Shown here: positions 1 through 8,810 of the stretch, in pieces
Position numbering within the stretch: position 1 is the first letter of the stretch
Layout of the letters: the number at the start of each line of letters is the position of its first letter
Source of the DNA: Undibacterium sp. KW1
GTDB taxonomy: Bacteria > Pseudomonadota > Gammaproteobacteria > Burkholderiales > Burkholderiaceae_D
Length of the DNA stretch: 64,000 nucleotides
NCBI RefSeq assembly: GCF_009937955.1
Contig: NZ_AP018439.1
Location: forward strand, 4,588,001-4,652,000
Direction: 5' to 3'
Position numbers and translations under genes: made by a program
Notes under the pieces: model-generated
Told to the model about the DNA's origin: nothing
The model's input: only the letters and a program-made list of their open reading frames with translations
The model's database searches: none

Positions 1-1
1 T

Positions 2-868
2 TATGGCCTGATGTCCATCCCCGCCACCGCCGCGCTTGACCCAATATTCTGGCTGCACCATGCCAATATAGACCGCCTGTGGGAAGTCTGGCGCAAGCGC
101 GACCCGCACAATCTTGACCCCGATCAGGAGACCTGGCTCAAAGGCCCGGTTGACCGCAAGTTCATCGTGCCTGACCCTGATGGCGAAGGCATCACCTTCA
201 CTGCATCACAAATGCTTGATACCACGGCAGCGCCATTGAACTACACTTATCAGGACACCAGCGACCCGCTGGCTGGCAGCACGCGCAAAAAAGTCAGGCT
301 GACAGGCCTGCGTCTCCTGAGCGATGCGCCTATGGTAAATTTTATGGATATCAAATCCGCAGGAGGCCAGGTGGCGACAGAATTATTGGGTGCCAATACC
401 AGCACCATCAAACTGGCAGGTGGTGTTTCACAAACCAGGGTGACGCTGGATACAGCCAGCGCTGACAAGGTCAATAACAGCTTCGACAGCGTCAAACTGC
501 TCAGCACCATGCCCAAAGAACCAGACCGCGTCTTTTTGAACCTGGAAAATATACGCGGCAAAAATGATGCGGCCGTCTTCTATGTGTATGTGAACGTGCC
601 CAATGGTGACGACCCGAAAGACCACCCTGAAAACAAGGTCGGTGTGTTGTCACTGTTTGGTGTATCCGACGCAAGCAAGACAGACAGCCCGCATGGCGGT
701 GCAGGCATCACCCAGGTGTTTGAAATCACCAGCATCGTCGATAACCTGCAGCTCGATGAAAGCCAGCTCAGCGATACCCTGCAAGTGCAATTCGTAGCAC
801 GCAATACCGTCAAGCCTGAGCACGACATCACGGTAGAACGCGTCAGCGTGTTCCGCGAAAGCTTGTAG
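2..868 (+). CDS. Tyrosinase (polyphenol oxidase), C-terminal part
   Basis: The frame is open from base 2, so the gene starts upstream of the window. The visible part begins with the CuB histidine motif of tyrosinases, DPIFWLHHANIDRLWEVW, where the histidines bind the second copper of the type-3 dinuclear site. About 250 residues of beta-rich C-terminal region follow, as in bacterial and plant polyphenol oxidases that carry a shielding C-terminal domain. The family oxidises mono- and diphenols to quinones with O2. The CuA half is outside the window. It ends in TAG, which shows TAG works as a normal stop here. The DUF2182 gene follows after 23 bp. Family sure; substrate unknown. Confidence 0.9.
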   Translation, partial: YGLMSIPATAALDPIFWLHHANIDRLWEVWRKRDPHNLDPDQETWLKGPVDRKFIVPDPDGEGITFTASQMLDTTAAPLNYTYQDTSDPLAGSTRKKVRLTGLRLLSDAPMVNFMDIKSAGGQVATELLGANTSTIKLAGGVSQTRVTLDTASADKVNNSFDSVKLLSTMPKEPDRVFLNLENIRGKNDAAVFYVYVNVPNGDDPKDHPENKVGVLSLFGVSDASKTDSPHGGAGITQVFEITSIVDNLQLDESQLSDTLQVQFVARNTVKPEHDITVERVSVFRESL

Positions 869-891
869 CGAACTGCAAAAGCCTACTAGCC

Positions 892-1638
892 ATGTTGTTC
901 GCCATCTTGCGCGCGGCCCTGCTGAGCTGCCCCCGCCCGCTGCTGTTGATCAGCCTGGCGGGCTGGCTGGGTTTGGCTACGCTGCAATTTGGCGTGCGTG
1001 TGCCAGAGTACTGCGGCAGCCTTGCCAACATAGACCTGGCTTATCTCGCCAATATCGGCGATCGCCTGGTCTTTGTCTGGCACACCAATTCAAGGCCCAC
1101 CATGATGGCCAACTGGCTGCTCATGCTGCTGGCCATGATGTCGCCACTGCTCGCGCAAGAAGTGAACTACCTGTGGCAACGCAGCCTCGCGCGCCGCCGC
1201 CTGCGCGCCTTGCTGCTGTTTGCCATCGCCTATTTACTGATATGGAGCCTGGCTGGCGCATTCATCATGCTGGCCTCACTGGTGCTGCGCCTGGCCATAG
1301 GCGACATGCGCTGGTGCTTTGCCATGTTGCTGGCACTTGCCCTGCTATGGCAAATCAGCCCCGCCAAACAATACTGCCTGAACCGCTGCCATAGCCGCCC
1401 CCGCCTCGCCGCCTTTGGCTGGCAAGCTGACCGCGATAGCCTGCGCTATGGCCTGCAAGCCGCCTTCTGGTGTGGCGGCACCTGCTGGGCCTGGATGCTG
1501 GCCGCCACCGCCGCCGGCCCCGCCCACTTCCCCTTCATGCTGATCACCTCAGCCTGGCTCCTGATAGACCGCCAGGCCCCGGGCCGCGCACCTGCATGGC
1601 AATTGCCATACAGCCTGCGCTGGTACCGCCCCGCCTGA
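892..1638 (+). CDS. DUF2182 integral membrane protein
   Basis: 248 residues with several hydrophobic segments (about 12-30, 70-85, 105-130, 140-155, 190-215). Two conserved blocks mark the DUF2182 (predicted metal-binding membrane protein) family: a Met-rich segment WLLMLLAMMSPLL and SPAKQYCLNRCHSRP, whose paired Cys residues are typical. The function is not established; members are often near copper or photosynthesis-related genes. Its position 23 bp after a copper-dependent tyrosinase suggests co-transcription and perhaps a role in copper handling, which is inference. The start ATG has no strong ribosome-binding site. Confidence 0.8.
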   Translation: MLFAILRAALLSCPRPLLLISLAGWLGLATLQFGVRVPEYCGSLANIDLAYLANIGDRLVFVWHTNSRPTMMANWLLMLLAMMSPLLAQEVNYLWQRSLARRRLRALLLFAIAYLLIWSLAGAFIMLASLVLRLAIGDMRWCFAMLLALALLWQISPAKQYCLNRCHSRPRLAAFGWQADRDSLRYGLQAAFWCGGTCWAWMLAATAAGPAHFPFMLITSAWLLIDRQAPGRAPAWQLPYSLRWYRPA

Positions 1639-1712
1639 TACCACCCGCGCAGCCCCGGTGATATCATCCGTATCACCGAAGAACCAAGGTAAATCTGAAC
1701 AGGATCACCGAC

Positions 1713-1964
1713 ATGAGCACCAACATGAGCACCAACGAGAGCACCAGCATGAACACACCAGCCCCCCGCAGCCTCAACGGCATCACCCTCGAAAAAATCC
1801 TCGAACAACTGGTCGCTTATTATGGCTGGGAGCAAATGGGACAGATAATAGACATCAACTGCTTCAAGATCGACCCCAGCATCAAATCCAGTTTGAAGTT
1901 TTTACGCAAGACACCGTGGGCACGGGCTAAGGTCGAGGAGTTGTATTTGGGGATGCCGGGGTGA
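1713..1964 (+). CDS. VF530 family (DUF2132) small DNA-binding-like protein
   Basis: 83 residues. From residue 18 on it matches the VF530/DUF2132 fold: [20 protein letters not shown], then [20 protein letters not shown] and ending in a KVEELYL helix. The family is small and helical, and the Vibrio member was reported as DNA-binding by structure; the cellular role is unknown. The first 15 residues are low complexity, coded by a tandem of ATGAGCACCAAC-like units, so translation could start at 1713, 1725 or 1749. I chose 1713 because an AGGA lies about 9 nt upstream. Confidence 0.85.
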   Translation: MSTNMSTNESTSMNTPAPRSLNGITLEKILEQLVAYYGWEQMGQIIDINCFKIDPSIKSSLKFLRKTPWARAKVEELYLGMPG

Positions 1965-1989
1965 GGCGATATGTTGCCTTGTACCGTAG

Positions 1990-2007
1990 GGCGCATTGCA
2001 ATGCGCC
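1990..2007. repeat. Perfect 18-bp palindrome (hairpin)
   Basis: GGCGCATTGCAATGCGCC is self-complementary over all 18 bases, in the context GTAG-palindrome-GGATG, shortly after the VF530 stop. Such GGCGCATT...AATGCGCC hairpins recur in intergenic regions of many proteobacteria as dispersed repeats. No T-run follows, so it is not a classical terminator. The rest of 1965-2220 shows no gene. Confidence 0.6.
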
Positions 2008-2220
2008 GGATGCGGTTCCAGAAACGACTAAAGTACGTGCAACTCCTGCATAAAACATGATCAAAGCTTTTCCCATAAAGCATCCCACATGTTAGTAAAT
2101 GTCGATACGATGTGATGCAAGACAATTGGCTATCATAATTTTTGACACGATTTCCTGATCTATTTCCATCTAGTTTTCACGGTTAGAAAATTAAAGAGGT
2201 TCACAATAATGAGTGAATTA

Positions 2221-3314
2221 TTGAGCTTTACATAATTGATGACATCACCACAACTCCGCCTGCTTCCAACATGCCATGATGATGGATGGACGGCGTTGTG
2301 CGCTTTTGAGTTTGTTGCGGGCAATTGTTTGCAATTCGGCGAGGTTGTTCGGGCAGAAGTTTGCCAACGCATGTCGCTTGAGCCAGCCCCAGAGATATTC
2401 GACAGGATTGAGGTCCGGCGCATACGGGGCAGGAATGCGATTTGAATGTACCCATTGGTGCTGTCGAGGTATTCGCGCACCAGTTTCGATTTGTGCGCCC
2501 TGAGCCCATCGCGGATGATCAACAGCGGCTGCTTCAAATGCGCTTTGAGCGCCTTGAGAAACTCGACAATTTGCTCCTTCTTGATGCTACCCTCGTGGAA
2601 GCGGAACAAGTAGTTCTTCCTGGTCACACCTGCAATCACGGACAAATGTTTCCAGTTGATATGAAACTGAATAATCGGCGTTTTCCCTTTGAGTGCCCAA
2701 GTGCGCACACGGGTAGGCCGTTCGCTGATTCCGGACTCGTCGATGAATACAATCAGTCGATTCTCTCTCGAGGCTTTTTTTTGAGCGCAGGCCAGGTCTT
2801 TTTCTTGAACTCCTGTACAGCATCTTCGTTACGTTCGATGGCGCGACGCTCCGGCTTTTGGTTACTGAATCCCAGTGCGCCAAGAATGCGCCAAACGTGC
2901 ACTTCACTGAACGACACTTCGAACTTTCTTTCAATAAGTAGACGCACGCGTTTAAGTGTCCACAACTCGGTGCCAAAACCATGTTCCGTCGGACTATCGA
3001 GAAGGCAGCGCCGCAACTCCCCTAATTCCATGGCATCAAGTTGTGCAGGCCGCCCCTTTCCGCCTACTGCGCGCAGCGCGTCAAGGCCTCCTTCATCGAG
3101 TATGGCTTTCCAGGTATATACCGTGTTGCGTGCTACACCGACCACCAGCGCTACTTCGGCGCACCCTCTGCCTTGCAGCAGAAGCCGACCCGCCTTGACT
3201 CGTCGCTTTGCTCCATCTTCTATTTCTTTCGCCATCTCATACCTCCAGTACGGACATCATATTGGGATAACGAATGAAATCAAAAACGGTTGTCATGATT
3301 TACGTAAGCATCAA
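2221..3314 (-). mobile_element. IS630-family insertion sequence, defective
   Basis: Related inverted ends begin TTGAGCTTTACATAATTGATG on the left and, on the complement, TTGATGCTTACGTAAATCATG on the right. They align with small gaps. Each is flanked by a TA dinucleotide (2219-2220 and 3315-3316), the target duplication of the IS630/Tc1 group. Length is 1094 bp with one minus-strand transposase. The right end lies inside a GH2 gene remnant, but the rest of that gene is not on the left side. A deletion or rearrangement must therefore have accompanied or followed insertion. Confidence 0.85.
2245..3235 (-). pseudogene. IS630 transposase, two frame changes
   Basis: Three frames are needed to read a full DDE transposase. 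Frame 1 (3235 to 2753) gives an N-terminal helix-turn-helix region (CAEVALVVGVARNTVYTWK) and a linker. At the T8 run 2775-2782 (A8 on the coding strand, slippery A_AAA_AAG) a -1 shift leads to LIVFIDESGISERPTRVRTW with the first catalytic Asp, and later IIRDGLRAHKS with the second. Near 2420 one base is missing (CTGCCCCGTATG where a Pro-Pro-Tyr codon series is expected), so the final YAPDLNPVEYLWGWLKRH with the catalytic Glu is out of frame. The first shift is probably programmed; the second is a lesion or sequencing error. Confidence 0.85.
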
Positions 3315-3316
3315 TA

Positions 3317-3832
3317 ATCACCGCTACAGCACCCGGCTTGCAAGCAGCCAGCGTGCGCATGCCCGTGCAAAAGACTACTGGCATTCCTTTTGTCGCCATC
3401 AGCGATGCCCCGGTGCTGTACTTGCAGAACTGGCGCATATCTCCACCCTATGCAACACGGCCTGACCCCAACCAGGCACTGGCAGACAATGACATGAATA
3501 CCTGGAACTGGGGTCAGCCTCCCTTCCTGGAAATCGCCGTCGAGGATAGTGATGCCAGGGCGAACCACTTCCATCTGTTCCGCACAAATTTTATCCAGGA
3601 TAAAAAACTGAGTAGTGGCAAGGCACGCCTGCTGTTTTCACGTATCAACGGTAAGGCAGAAATCTGGATGAACGGGAAATTGCTGGGATCAAAAACCTCG
3701 CTGGGTACGGGTGATCTCAGTGTTGACCTGCCCGCTGGCGAAGGGCCTGCACAACTGACTGTGCTGGTGGAAGCGGAGCCGGGCAAGAAGGCCGGACTGG
3801 AAAGAAATATTATTGCAGAGCCGAAAAAGTAA
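3317..3832 (+). pseudogene. GH2 beta-galactosidase, C-terminal remnant
   Basis: Read in frame from the IS630 edge, the sequence starts ITATAPGLQAASVRM, the typical end of the Ig-like domain in GH2 beta-galactosidases (DUF4982-type). A galactose-binding-like module follows (LADNDMNTWNWGQPPFLEIA ... GKAEIWMNGKLLGSKTSL ... DLSVDLPAGEGPAQLTVLVE). The catalytic TIM barrel and everything N-terminal are absent, and no start codon remains apart from a TTG inside the domain. It is therefore a truncated gene. It may once have belonged with the BNR-4 gene and the downstream polysaccharide locus. Confidence 0.8.
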
Positions 3833-3854
3833 GCACAAATAAGCGAGTATCACA

Positions 3855-3896
3855 TTAAAAAACGAGCCGGACATTTGCCTGCAACAAGCAAATGCC
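3855..3896 (-). terminator. Rho-independent terminator of the BNR-4 gene
   Basis: Read on the minus strand just after the stop at 3919: stem GGCATTTGC, loop, GCAAATGTC, then CGGCTCG and a run of six T. The stem arms are plus-strand 3888-3896 and 3870-3878. On the plus strand it also lies downstream of the GH2 remnant, but the T-run serves the minus strand. Confidence 0.7.
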
Positions 3897-3918
3897 CAGA
3901 CTCTCAACCCCGATTTTC

Positions 3919-5286
3919 TTAGGGTTTTCCTGGGTTAAAAACAAACAGTTTCAAGTCCGTTGCAGGTACGATTTCCGTCAGCGGCAAATCGCGATGCGGT
4001 GCCTGCGCTGTCCATGCCAGACGATATACCCTGCCGTTAGCGTCGCTTGTTTCAGTGGTATTGATCTGCATGTCCGGCCCAGGTTTGAAATAGGTAGAGA
4101 ACATCTCTGCCACGCCAGCGACCTTGTTTTCTGAGACAGTTTCCAAGGTTCTGGAATCGACACTGAATTCCAGTCTTTGCCCAAGACGTGTCACTGTCAC
4201 CAGCAGTTGTCCGGGCTTGCCTGGGCGTGCGCCTTCGACAAAGATTTCAGAATTCAGCGAGCCATTGCCTTTAAAGTCCCAGCGATAATTGGTCCATGCG
4301 CTAATCTGTTTCAATTTCCAGCCGTTCTTTTCATGTCGCGCCAGCCAGATTTGCGTATTTCCTGCTGCATCGTATTTATGGTAGGTGATGATGGCGCGCC
4401 CTTCTTCATCAAAGCCCAGCACCGTATTATTATTGATCATGCCGCCACTTACAGGTACCGGGTCGACAATCTCCGCCTGCTTAAGACGTATCGGCAAAGT
4501 CAGGGGACTGCCATCGGCACGTTCCCAATGCACGAGGTCACGGCTTTTAGCGTAAGACAGGTCATGATTGGTTTCGGCCCTGGGTGATTCGCGCCATACC
4601 CAGGCGACATGAAAGTAACTGTCACTTCCTCTGGTTGGACCCATGAAGTAGGCATTGCGCTGCCCTTCACCATCGGTCAGCGGACTATCGGTCAAGGCTT
4701 TCCAGCTTTGAGATTTCTCGTCGTAGATATTATAAATTTCATTGCCACGACCGCTGCTGCCATCGCGGTATTTGAAAATCAATTGTCCCTGATGATTTTT
4801 CAAAAACACCGGATAGGTCATCGCCTTTTCACGTGCGGCATCCAGCATCAGCGGCACCCGTCGCAGGCTGCGCACATCGCCGGACGAATCCGAACGAAAC
4901 ATCGTCAACGGATCTACATGCATATTGGCGGCAATATGCATGGCACCAGAAGCATCCAGTGCCATCGCGATCAGGTTATGACTATCCCAGCCCAGCCAGG
5001 TATCAAGCTTGTGATAGACCCAGTGACTGGGTGCATTCAATGGCCGTTGCGCTACCGTCAGTTGACGGTTGGCGTCGTAGTAAGCCACATACAGGTGGTC
5101 TTTGCTTGTGGTTATGGCAAACGGTACCGAATGCCCTGACCAGACCTTGTCTATCGCTTCTATGGAAACCGGCGTGGACACCGGCGTTGAAGCAGGTACG
5201 GATGTTGCTGCCGGGCTAGCGGCAATTGCCAACTGGCCGGAAGCCAGTGCTAGCATGAATAGCAACGGACAGCTGATCTTCAGCAT
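3919..5286 (-). CDS. Secreted BNR-4 repeat protein (PL/GH145-like propeller)
   Basis: 455 residues. The ATG at 5286 is preceded by AAGGAG at good spacing and opens a Sec signal peptide (MLKISCPLLFMLALASGQLA, cleavage near AIA-AS). A Pro/Ser/Thr-rich linker follows, then a BNR_4-type beta-propeller: WSGHSVPFAI, WDSHNLIAMALDASGAMHIA, KYRDGSSGRGNEIYNIYD, NNNTVLGFDEEGRAIITYHK, YRWDFKGNGS. BNR_4 proteins include ulvan lyases (PL24/25), L-rhamnose-glucuronate lyases (PL42) and GH145 enzymes, so action on a rhamnose/uronate-bearing polysaccharide is plausible. The His in DSHNLI and the Tyr/Arg-rich segments agree with a propeller lyase. Family sure, activity open. Its neighbours are decayed, so it may be the survivor of a former locus. 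Confidence 0.8.
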   Translation of the reverse strand: MLKISCPLLFMLALASGQLAIAASPAATSVPASTPVSTPVSIEAIDKVWSGHSVPFAITTSKDHLYVAYYDANRQLTVAQRPLNAPSHWVYHKLDTWLGWDSHNLIAMALDASGAMHIAANMHVDPLTMFRSDSSGDVRSLRRVPLMLDAAREKAMTYPVFLKNHQGQLIFKYRDGSSGRGNEIYNIYDEKSQSWKALTDSPLTDGEGQRNAYFMGPTRGSDSYFHVAWVWRESPRAETNHDLSYAKSRDLVHWERADGSPLTLPIRLKQAEIVDPVPVSGGMINNNTVLGFDEEGRAIITYHKYDAAGNTQIWLARHEKNGWKLKQISAWTNYRWDFKGNGSLNSEIFVEGARPGKPGQLLVTVTRLGQRLEFSVDSRTLETVSENKVAGVAEMFSTYFKPGPDMQINTTETSDANGRVYRLAWTAQAPHRDLPLTEIVPATDLKLFVFNPGKP

Positions 5287-5722
5287 AAGTGATCTCCTTG
5301 ATTTTTTTATCCAACAGCAGGGCTGTTTTTCCAGTTGGCTTTGATAAACCTGCACTATAGGCGGCCTAAGATTATAGGTTTAAGGACCAAGGCAATCACC
5401 ATGATCACAGACTTCAGACGCATATGCGCAAAACTTTGATTGAAATAATACTGTATATATACAGGCAACAGGGCAGTAAGAATGGCGGCACGCCAGCACG
5501 GCAAATAGTGCCGTGCCGCCGACGATCAGGAGAGCTGAGGAATGGAAAGGACGAGAAAGGAGTGCTGGCTTAAGGGTTTTCTGCTGCAGGCAATTTCCTT
5601 TCCAGCTTCAAGCCTGCTGCAGTGCGGGCTGGAAAACCCTTCCAGTAGGTATGGTCGGCTTTTGGCTGGCCAGTTGCATCCACACTCCGTTTTCCATCCT
5701 GCGCATTCTCTGGCAGGTTCAG
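5287..5722. repeat. Gene-free stretch with two strong stem-loops
   Basis: No gene is seen. A short palindrome CTGTATATATACAG lies at 5451-5464. A strong hairpin lies at 5496-5516 (GCACGGCA, 5-nt loop, TGCCGTGC) inside further GGCGG/CCGCC pairing at 5484-5520. A larger structure spans 5573-5640, with outer arms AGGGTTTT (5573-5580) and AAAACCCT (5633-5640) and inner arms CTGCTGCAGGC and GCCTGCTGCAG. These may be termination or mRNA-stability signals between the BNR-4 gene and the decayed hydrolase. Confidence 0.55.
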
Positions 5723-6904
5723 CTAAGCATCCATGCTGGCATCACTTTTCAGATACTTGCCCAGGAAAGCGGTGACAAAGTGCTGTGCAATATTGTTCAT
5801 CCTGGTGTTATCCCAGACGGCGTCGATATAGGTTTCTGCAGGCACCTTCTTCAGGCCTGGTACAGGCAACCAGGCTTCTTCTGGTGCGGGTATGGGTGCG
5901 CCGGCATTGTGGTTGGCGTTCTCAATGGTCAGCAGATAGCGTCTGGCGTTGACACTATTTTCATAGATGTTGCGCACACCGGGCGCATAGCCGGATATGT
6001 CATCGACGCTGCCCGCCACAAAAAAGATGGGTGTACGGATAGCGGACAAACCAGCGGCATCCCATAAGCCCGCATTCTAGCACCAGGGTGCAAATGCAAC
6101 CGCCGCCTTGATGCGTCTATCCTGTGATGCCAGATAGGTAGCATTGCCGGCCTGCCGTACAGCCAGCGCCCGGTTGGGAACAAAAGCCCCATCCACACTG
6201 GCCGCTGTCAAACCACCACCAATGGTATTCACTACGCCATAGCCACCCATTGAATAACCGATCAGGCCGGTATTGTCCGCATTGACCAGTCCGTCGAACC
6301 TGCCGCTGGCATCAGCTTTGTTCAGGGCAGCCATCTGGTTCAAGACAAACAACTGGTCCAGTGAGCGGTTCAGCAAGGTGCTGGAAAACGCCTTGAGATC
6401 ATGATAAGTGCTTTCGGCATGATCGATGGCGACCACCACATAGCCTTTGCTGGCCAGGTTTTCTGTCAGATGGCTCAGCAGGTAGCGATTACCCGGATAA
6501 CCATGCGACACGATCAGCAGCGGGTAAGGACCATGCTGTTTGTCGGGTGCAGCATCGCGCACCGCCTGGCCGCTCAGGCTGACTTCGGTCTTGCCATCAC
6601 GCAGATAGGTCTGGTATTTGCCGCCCGATGCCTGCTGTGGTTTCAACGTGGCGGGGTACCAGATTTCTACCGTCAGCGGGCGGTCGTAATACACCGTTTC
6701 GCCACCAGGCTTGCTGTTAAGGATATCAACTTGCTTTGGATTCACCAGATTCAGGCTGGTGACGCCCACCCTGTGCTGGCCATAGGCTGCCAGCTCGGGC
6801 GCATCGGGTCGTATCTGGTCAATGTGATTATCCTGCGCGCCCGCCAGGTATGGTGCGAACAAAGCGCAAGCAGCAAACACAATGCATAGTTTTCTTATCG
6901 TCAT
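5723..6904 (-). pseudogene. Secreted alpha/beta hydrolase, amber-interrupted
   Basis: The start at 6904 opens a signal peptide (MTIRKLCIVFAACALFAPYLAGA). An alpha/beta hydrolase of the dienelactone hydrolase/PAF-acetylhydrolase-like type follows: oxyanion strand LLIVSHGYPGNRYLLSHLTE, nucleophile elbow GLIGYSMGGYG, then AAVAFAPW. There an in-frame TAG (plus-strand 6077-6079) interrupts the frame. Reading on in the same frame gives NAGLWDAAGLSAIRTPIFFV and AGSVDDISGY (acid region), then IENANHN with the likely catalytic His, ending at 5723. Apart from the stop the 393-codon gene is intact. The catalytic Asp and His lie after the stop, so the short product should be inactive. Substrate unknown. 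Confidence 0.8.
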
Positions 6905-6982
6905 GAAGGCTTTCGTCAGAAATAGGTATATCTGCGGACATGCTAGCTAATTTGCCAGCACACCGCAGAAAAATGACAGGAA

Positions 6983-8320
6983 TCACTCTTTATTCGGAAA
7001 TGCCAATCCCAGATTGTCACGCAAAGTCGTGCCTTCATAGCTGCGCCGGAACAGGCCACGTTTTTGCAATTCCGGCACCACCAGTTCGGCAAAGTCTTCC
7101 AGCCCGCCAGGCAGATACGGCGACATGATGTTGAAGCCATCTGCGGCTTCGCTTTCTAACTATAACTGCATCTGGTCAGCGATCATCTCTGGTGTACCTA
7201 TCAGTGTAAAGTGTCCACGGCCACCGGCAATACGCAGATACAGTTCACGTATGCTCAGGTTTTCACCCTGAGCCAGCTGGGTCAGCAATTTTTGCCGGCT
7301 TTGCTGGCCATTGTCTGTCAAAGGCAGCTCTGGCAAAGGTTCATCCAGCGGATAAGCCGATAAATCAAAATTGCCTATCATGCGACCGAGCAGCGCCAGA
7401 CCATCTTTGGGTACGAGCAGGTCTTGCAATAGCTGGAATTTTTCTTGTGCTTCTTCCTGCGTTCTTCCCACCACCGGGAACAGGCCGGGCATGATCTTCA
7501 GGCTGTCTGCCGAACGCCCGGCCTGCACCACCCGGCTTTTCAGGTCACGGTAGAAAGCCTGGGCAGATGCCAGGTTGGGGTGGGCGGTAAACACCACATC
7601 CGCCGTTTCTGCCGCCAGATTTTTGCCAGCTTCTGACCCACCGGCCTGCACCACCACTGGATGGCCCAGCGGGCTGCGGCTGACATTCAAGGGCCCGGTA
7701 ACCGAAAAATGATCGCCCTTGTGGTTCAAAGCATGCAATTTATCTACATCGAACTGTATACCTTTTTCCTTATCGTTCAGGATGGCATCGTCTTCCCAGC
7801 TATTCCACAGGCCTTTGACCACCTGATGGAATTCCCTGGCCCTGGCATAACGCTCTCCATGTGCAACATGGTCGCTGCGGCCAAAATTTGCTGCCTCACT
7901 GGCATTGTCGGAGGTCACCAGGTTCCAGCCGGCACGCCCGCCAGAGATGCGGTCCAGTGAAGCAAACTTGCGTGCAACATGGTAAGGCTCGTTATAGGTG
8001 GTGGTCGCAGTGCCAATCAGGCCAATATGCTCGGTCACTGCCGCCAACGCTGACAGCAGTTTCAAAGGTTCCAGCCCGCCGACGCCGCTGGTCAGGGCAA
8101 CACTGTCGGCAAAGAAGATGGTATCAAAACAGGCACGCTACGCCGTCTGTACCAGTTTTTTGTATAGTTTGAATGGATCGCGACCATCATCGGCCAGCGG
8201 ATGCCGCCAGGCTGCCACATGATGGCCGTTATGCAGCAGGAAAGCGCCCAGTTTCAATTGAGGTGTTGCCTTGGCTTCAGAAATCCTTCCTGAAGTTGAC
8301 GCCGAAATAGCGCTGATCAT
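6983..8320 (-). pseudogene. NtaA/SnaA/SoxA-type flavin monooxygenase, two amber stops
   Basis: One frame runs from about 8320 to 6983 and reads as a bacterial luciferase-like FMNH2-dependent monooxygenase of the NtaA/SnaA/DszA group: QLKLGAFLLHNGHHVAAWRH, DTIFFADS, GLIGTATTTYNEPYHVARKF, LDRISGGRAGWNLVTSDN, GHPVVVQAGGSEAGKNLAA, FTLIGTPEMIADQM, ADGFNIMSPYLPGGLEDFAE. TAG codons occur in frame after KLYKKLVQTA (near 8138-8140) and after ADQMQL (near 7157-7159). Family members oxidise nitrilotriacetate, sulfur heterocycles or alkylated substrates with flavin supplied by a reductase. No reductase gene is nearby. The start is unclear because the 5' end overlaps the TonB remnant. Confidence 0.8.
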
Positions 8321-8803
8321 CACGCGGTACTGCACGGGTCACCGTATTGGTACCATTCACCAAATTGATCGCATACGATTTGTCACCCAGATTCTTTGCG
8401 ATCAATGCCAGACGCCAGCCGTTTTCTGGTGCAGCCAATGCCACACTGGCATTCCACAATCCAACGCTACCCTGTATCGTGGTTGCAGACTGGAACAGGT
8501 CATACTGCACCTTGCTTTGCCAGCTGAAATCGGTCGCCAGGTCCACCTGTGCAAGCCATTGCTCAGTGGTACCACATAACTGGCGCGGGCAAAGGATTTC
8601 CACTTCGGTGAAAACGGCAGAGTCTGCCCATTCAAAGAGCAGGATGCTGCCGCTGCCACCGGGTAGTTGAACTGGTCTATACGTGCATCCACATAGGCCT
8701 GCGAAGCACTCAGGTTCAGGCGCGATATCGGCCGGGCTTCCAGCTCCAGTTCAACACCACGGGTATCGTCAAGAACCTTGGGCGCATACAGGTGGTGCTT
8801 CAA
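8277..8803 (-). pseudogene. TonB-dependent receptor, C-terminal remnant with frameshift
   Basis: The fragment starts abruptly at APKVLDDTRGVELELEARPI, a typical beta-strand region near the end of TonB receptors. It continues with LNLSASQAYVDARIDQFNYP, needs a frame change near 8555-8575, and resumes with AQVDLATDFSWQSKVQYDLF, RLALIAKNLGDKSYAINLVN and the terminal barrel strand DQRYFGVNFRKDF. The plug and most of the barrel are missing. The break coincides with the end of the VOC gene (stop at 8811), so the neighbouring catabolic island probably replaced the 5' part. The stop overlaps the start region of the monooxygenase frame. Confidence 0.75.
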
Positions 8804-8810
8804 CGGCTGT

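Noticed and set aside
1713..1760. Short tandem repeat in the VF530 gene as a CRISPR-like or phase-variable tract
   Set aside because: Only two to four imperfect ATGAGCACCAAC units that code in frame; too few and too short for an array, and the 12-bp unit would not shift the frame.
1990..2007. Terminator of the tyrosinase-DUF2182-VF530 unit
   Set aside because: Perfect palindrome but no T-run on either strand; recorded as a repeat instead.
5449..5464. LexA/SOS-box-like CTGTATATATACAG
   Set aside because: The spacing between CTGT and ACAG is 6 rather than the 8 of the proteobacterial LexA box, and no SOS gene is adjacent.
5723..8320. Stop-codon recoding (amber read as an amino acid)
   Set aside because: TAG is the normal stop of the tyrosinase, MFS transporter, LacI (54559) and GH115 genes in this window, and the affected genes are in a visibly decayed segment. 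Kept only as a finding to check.
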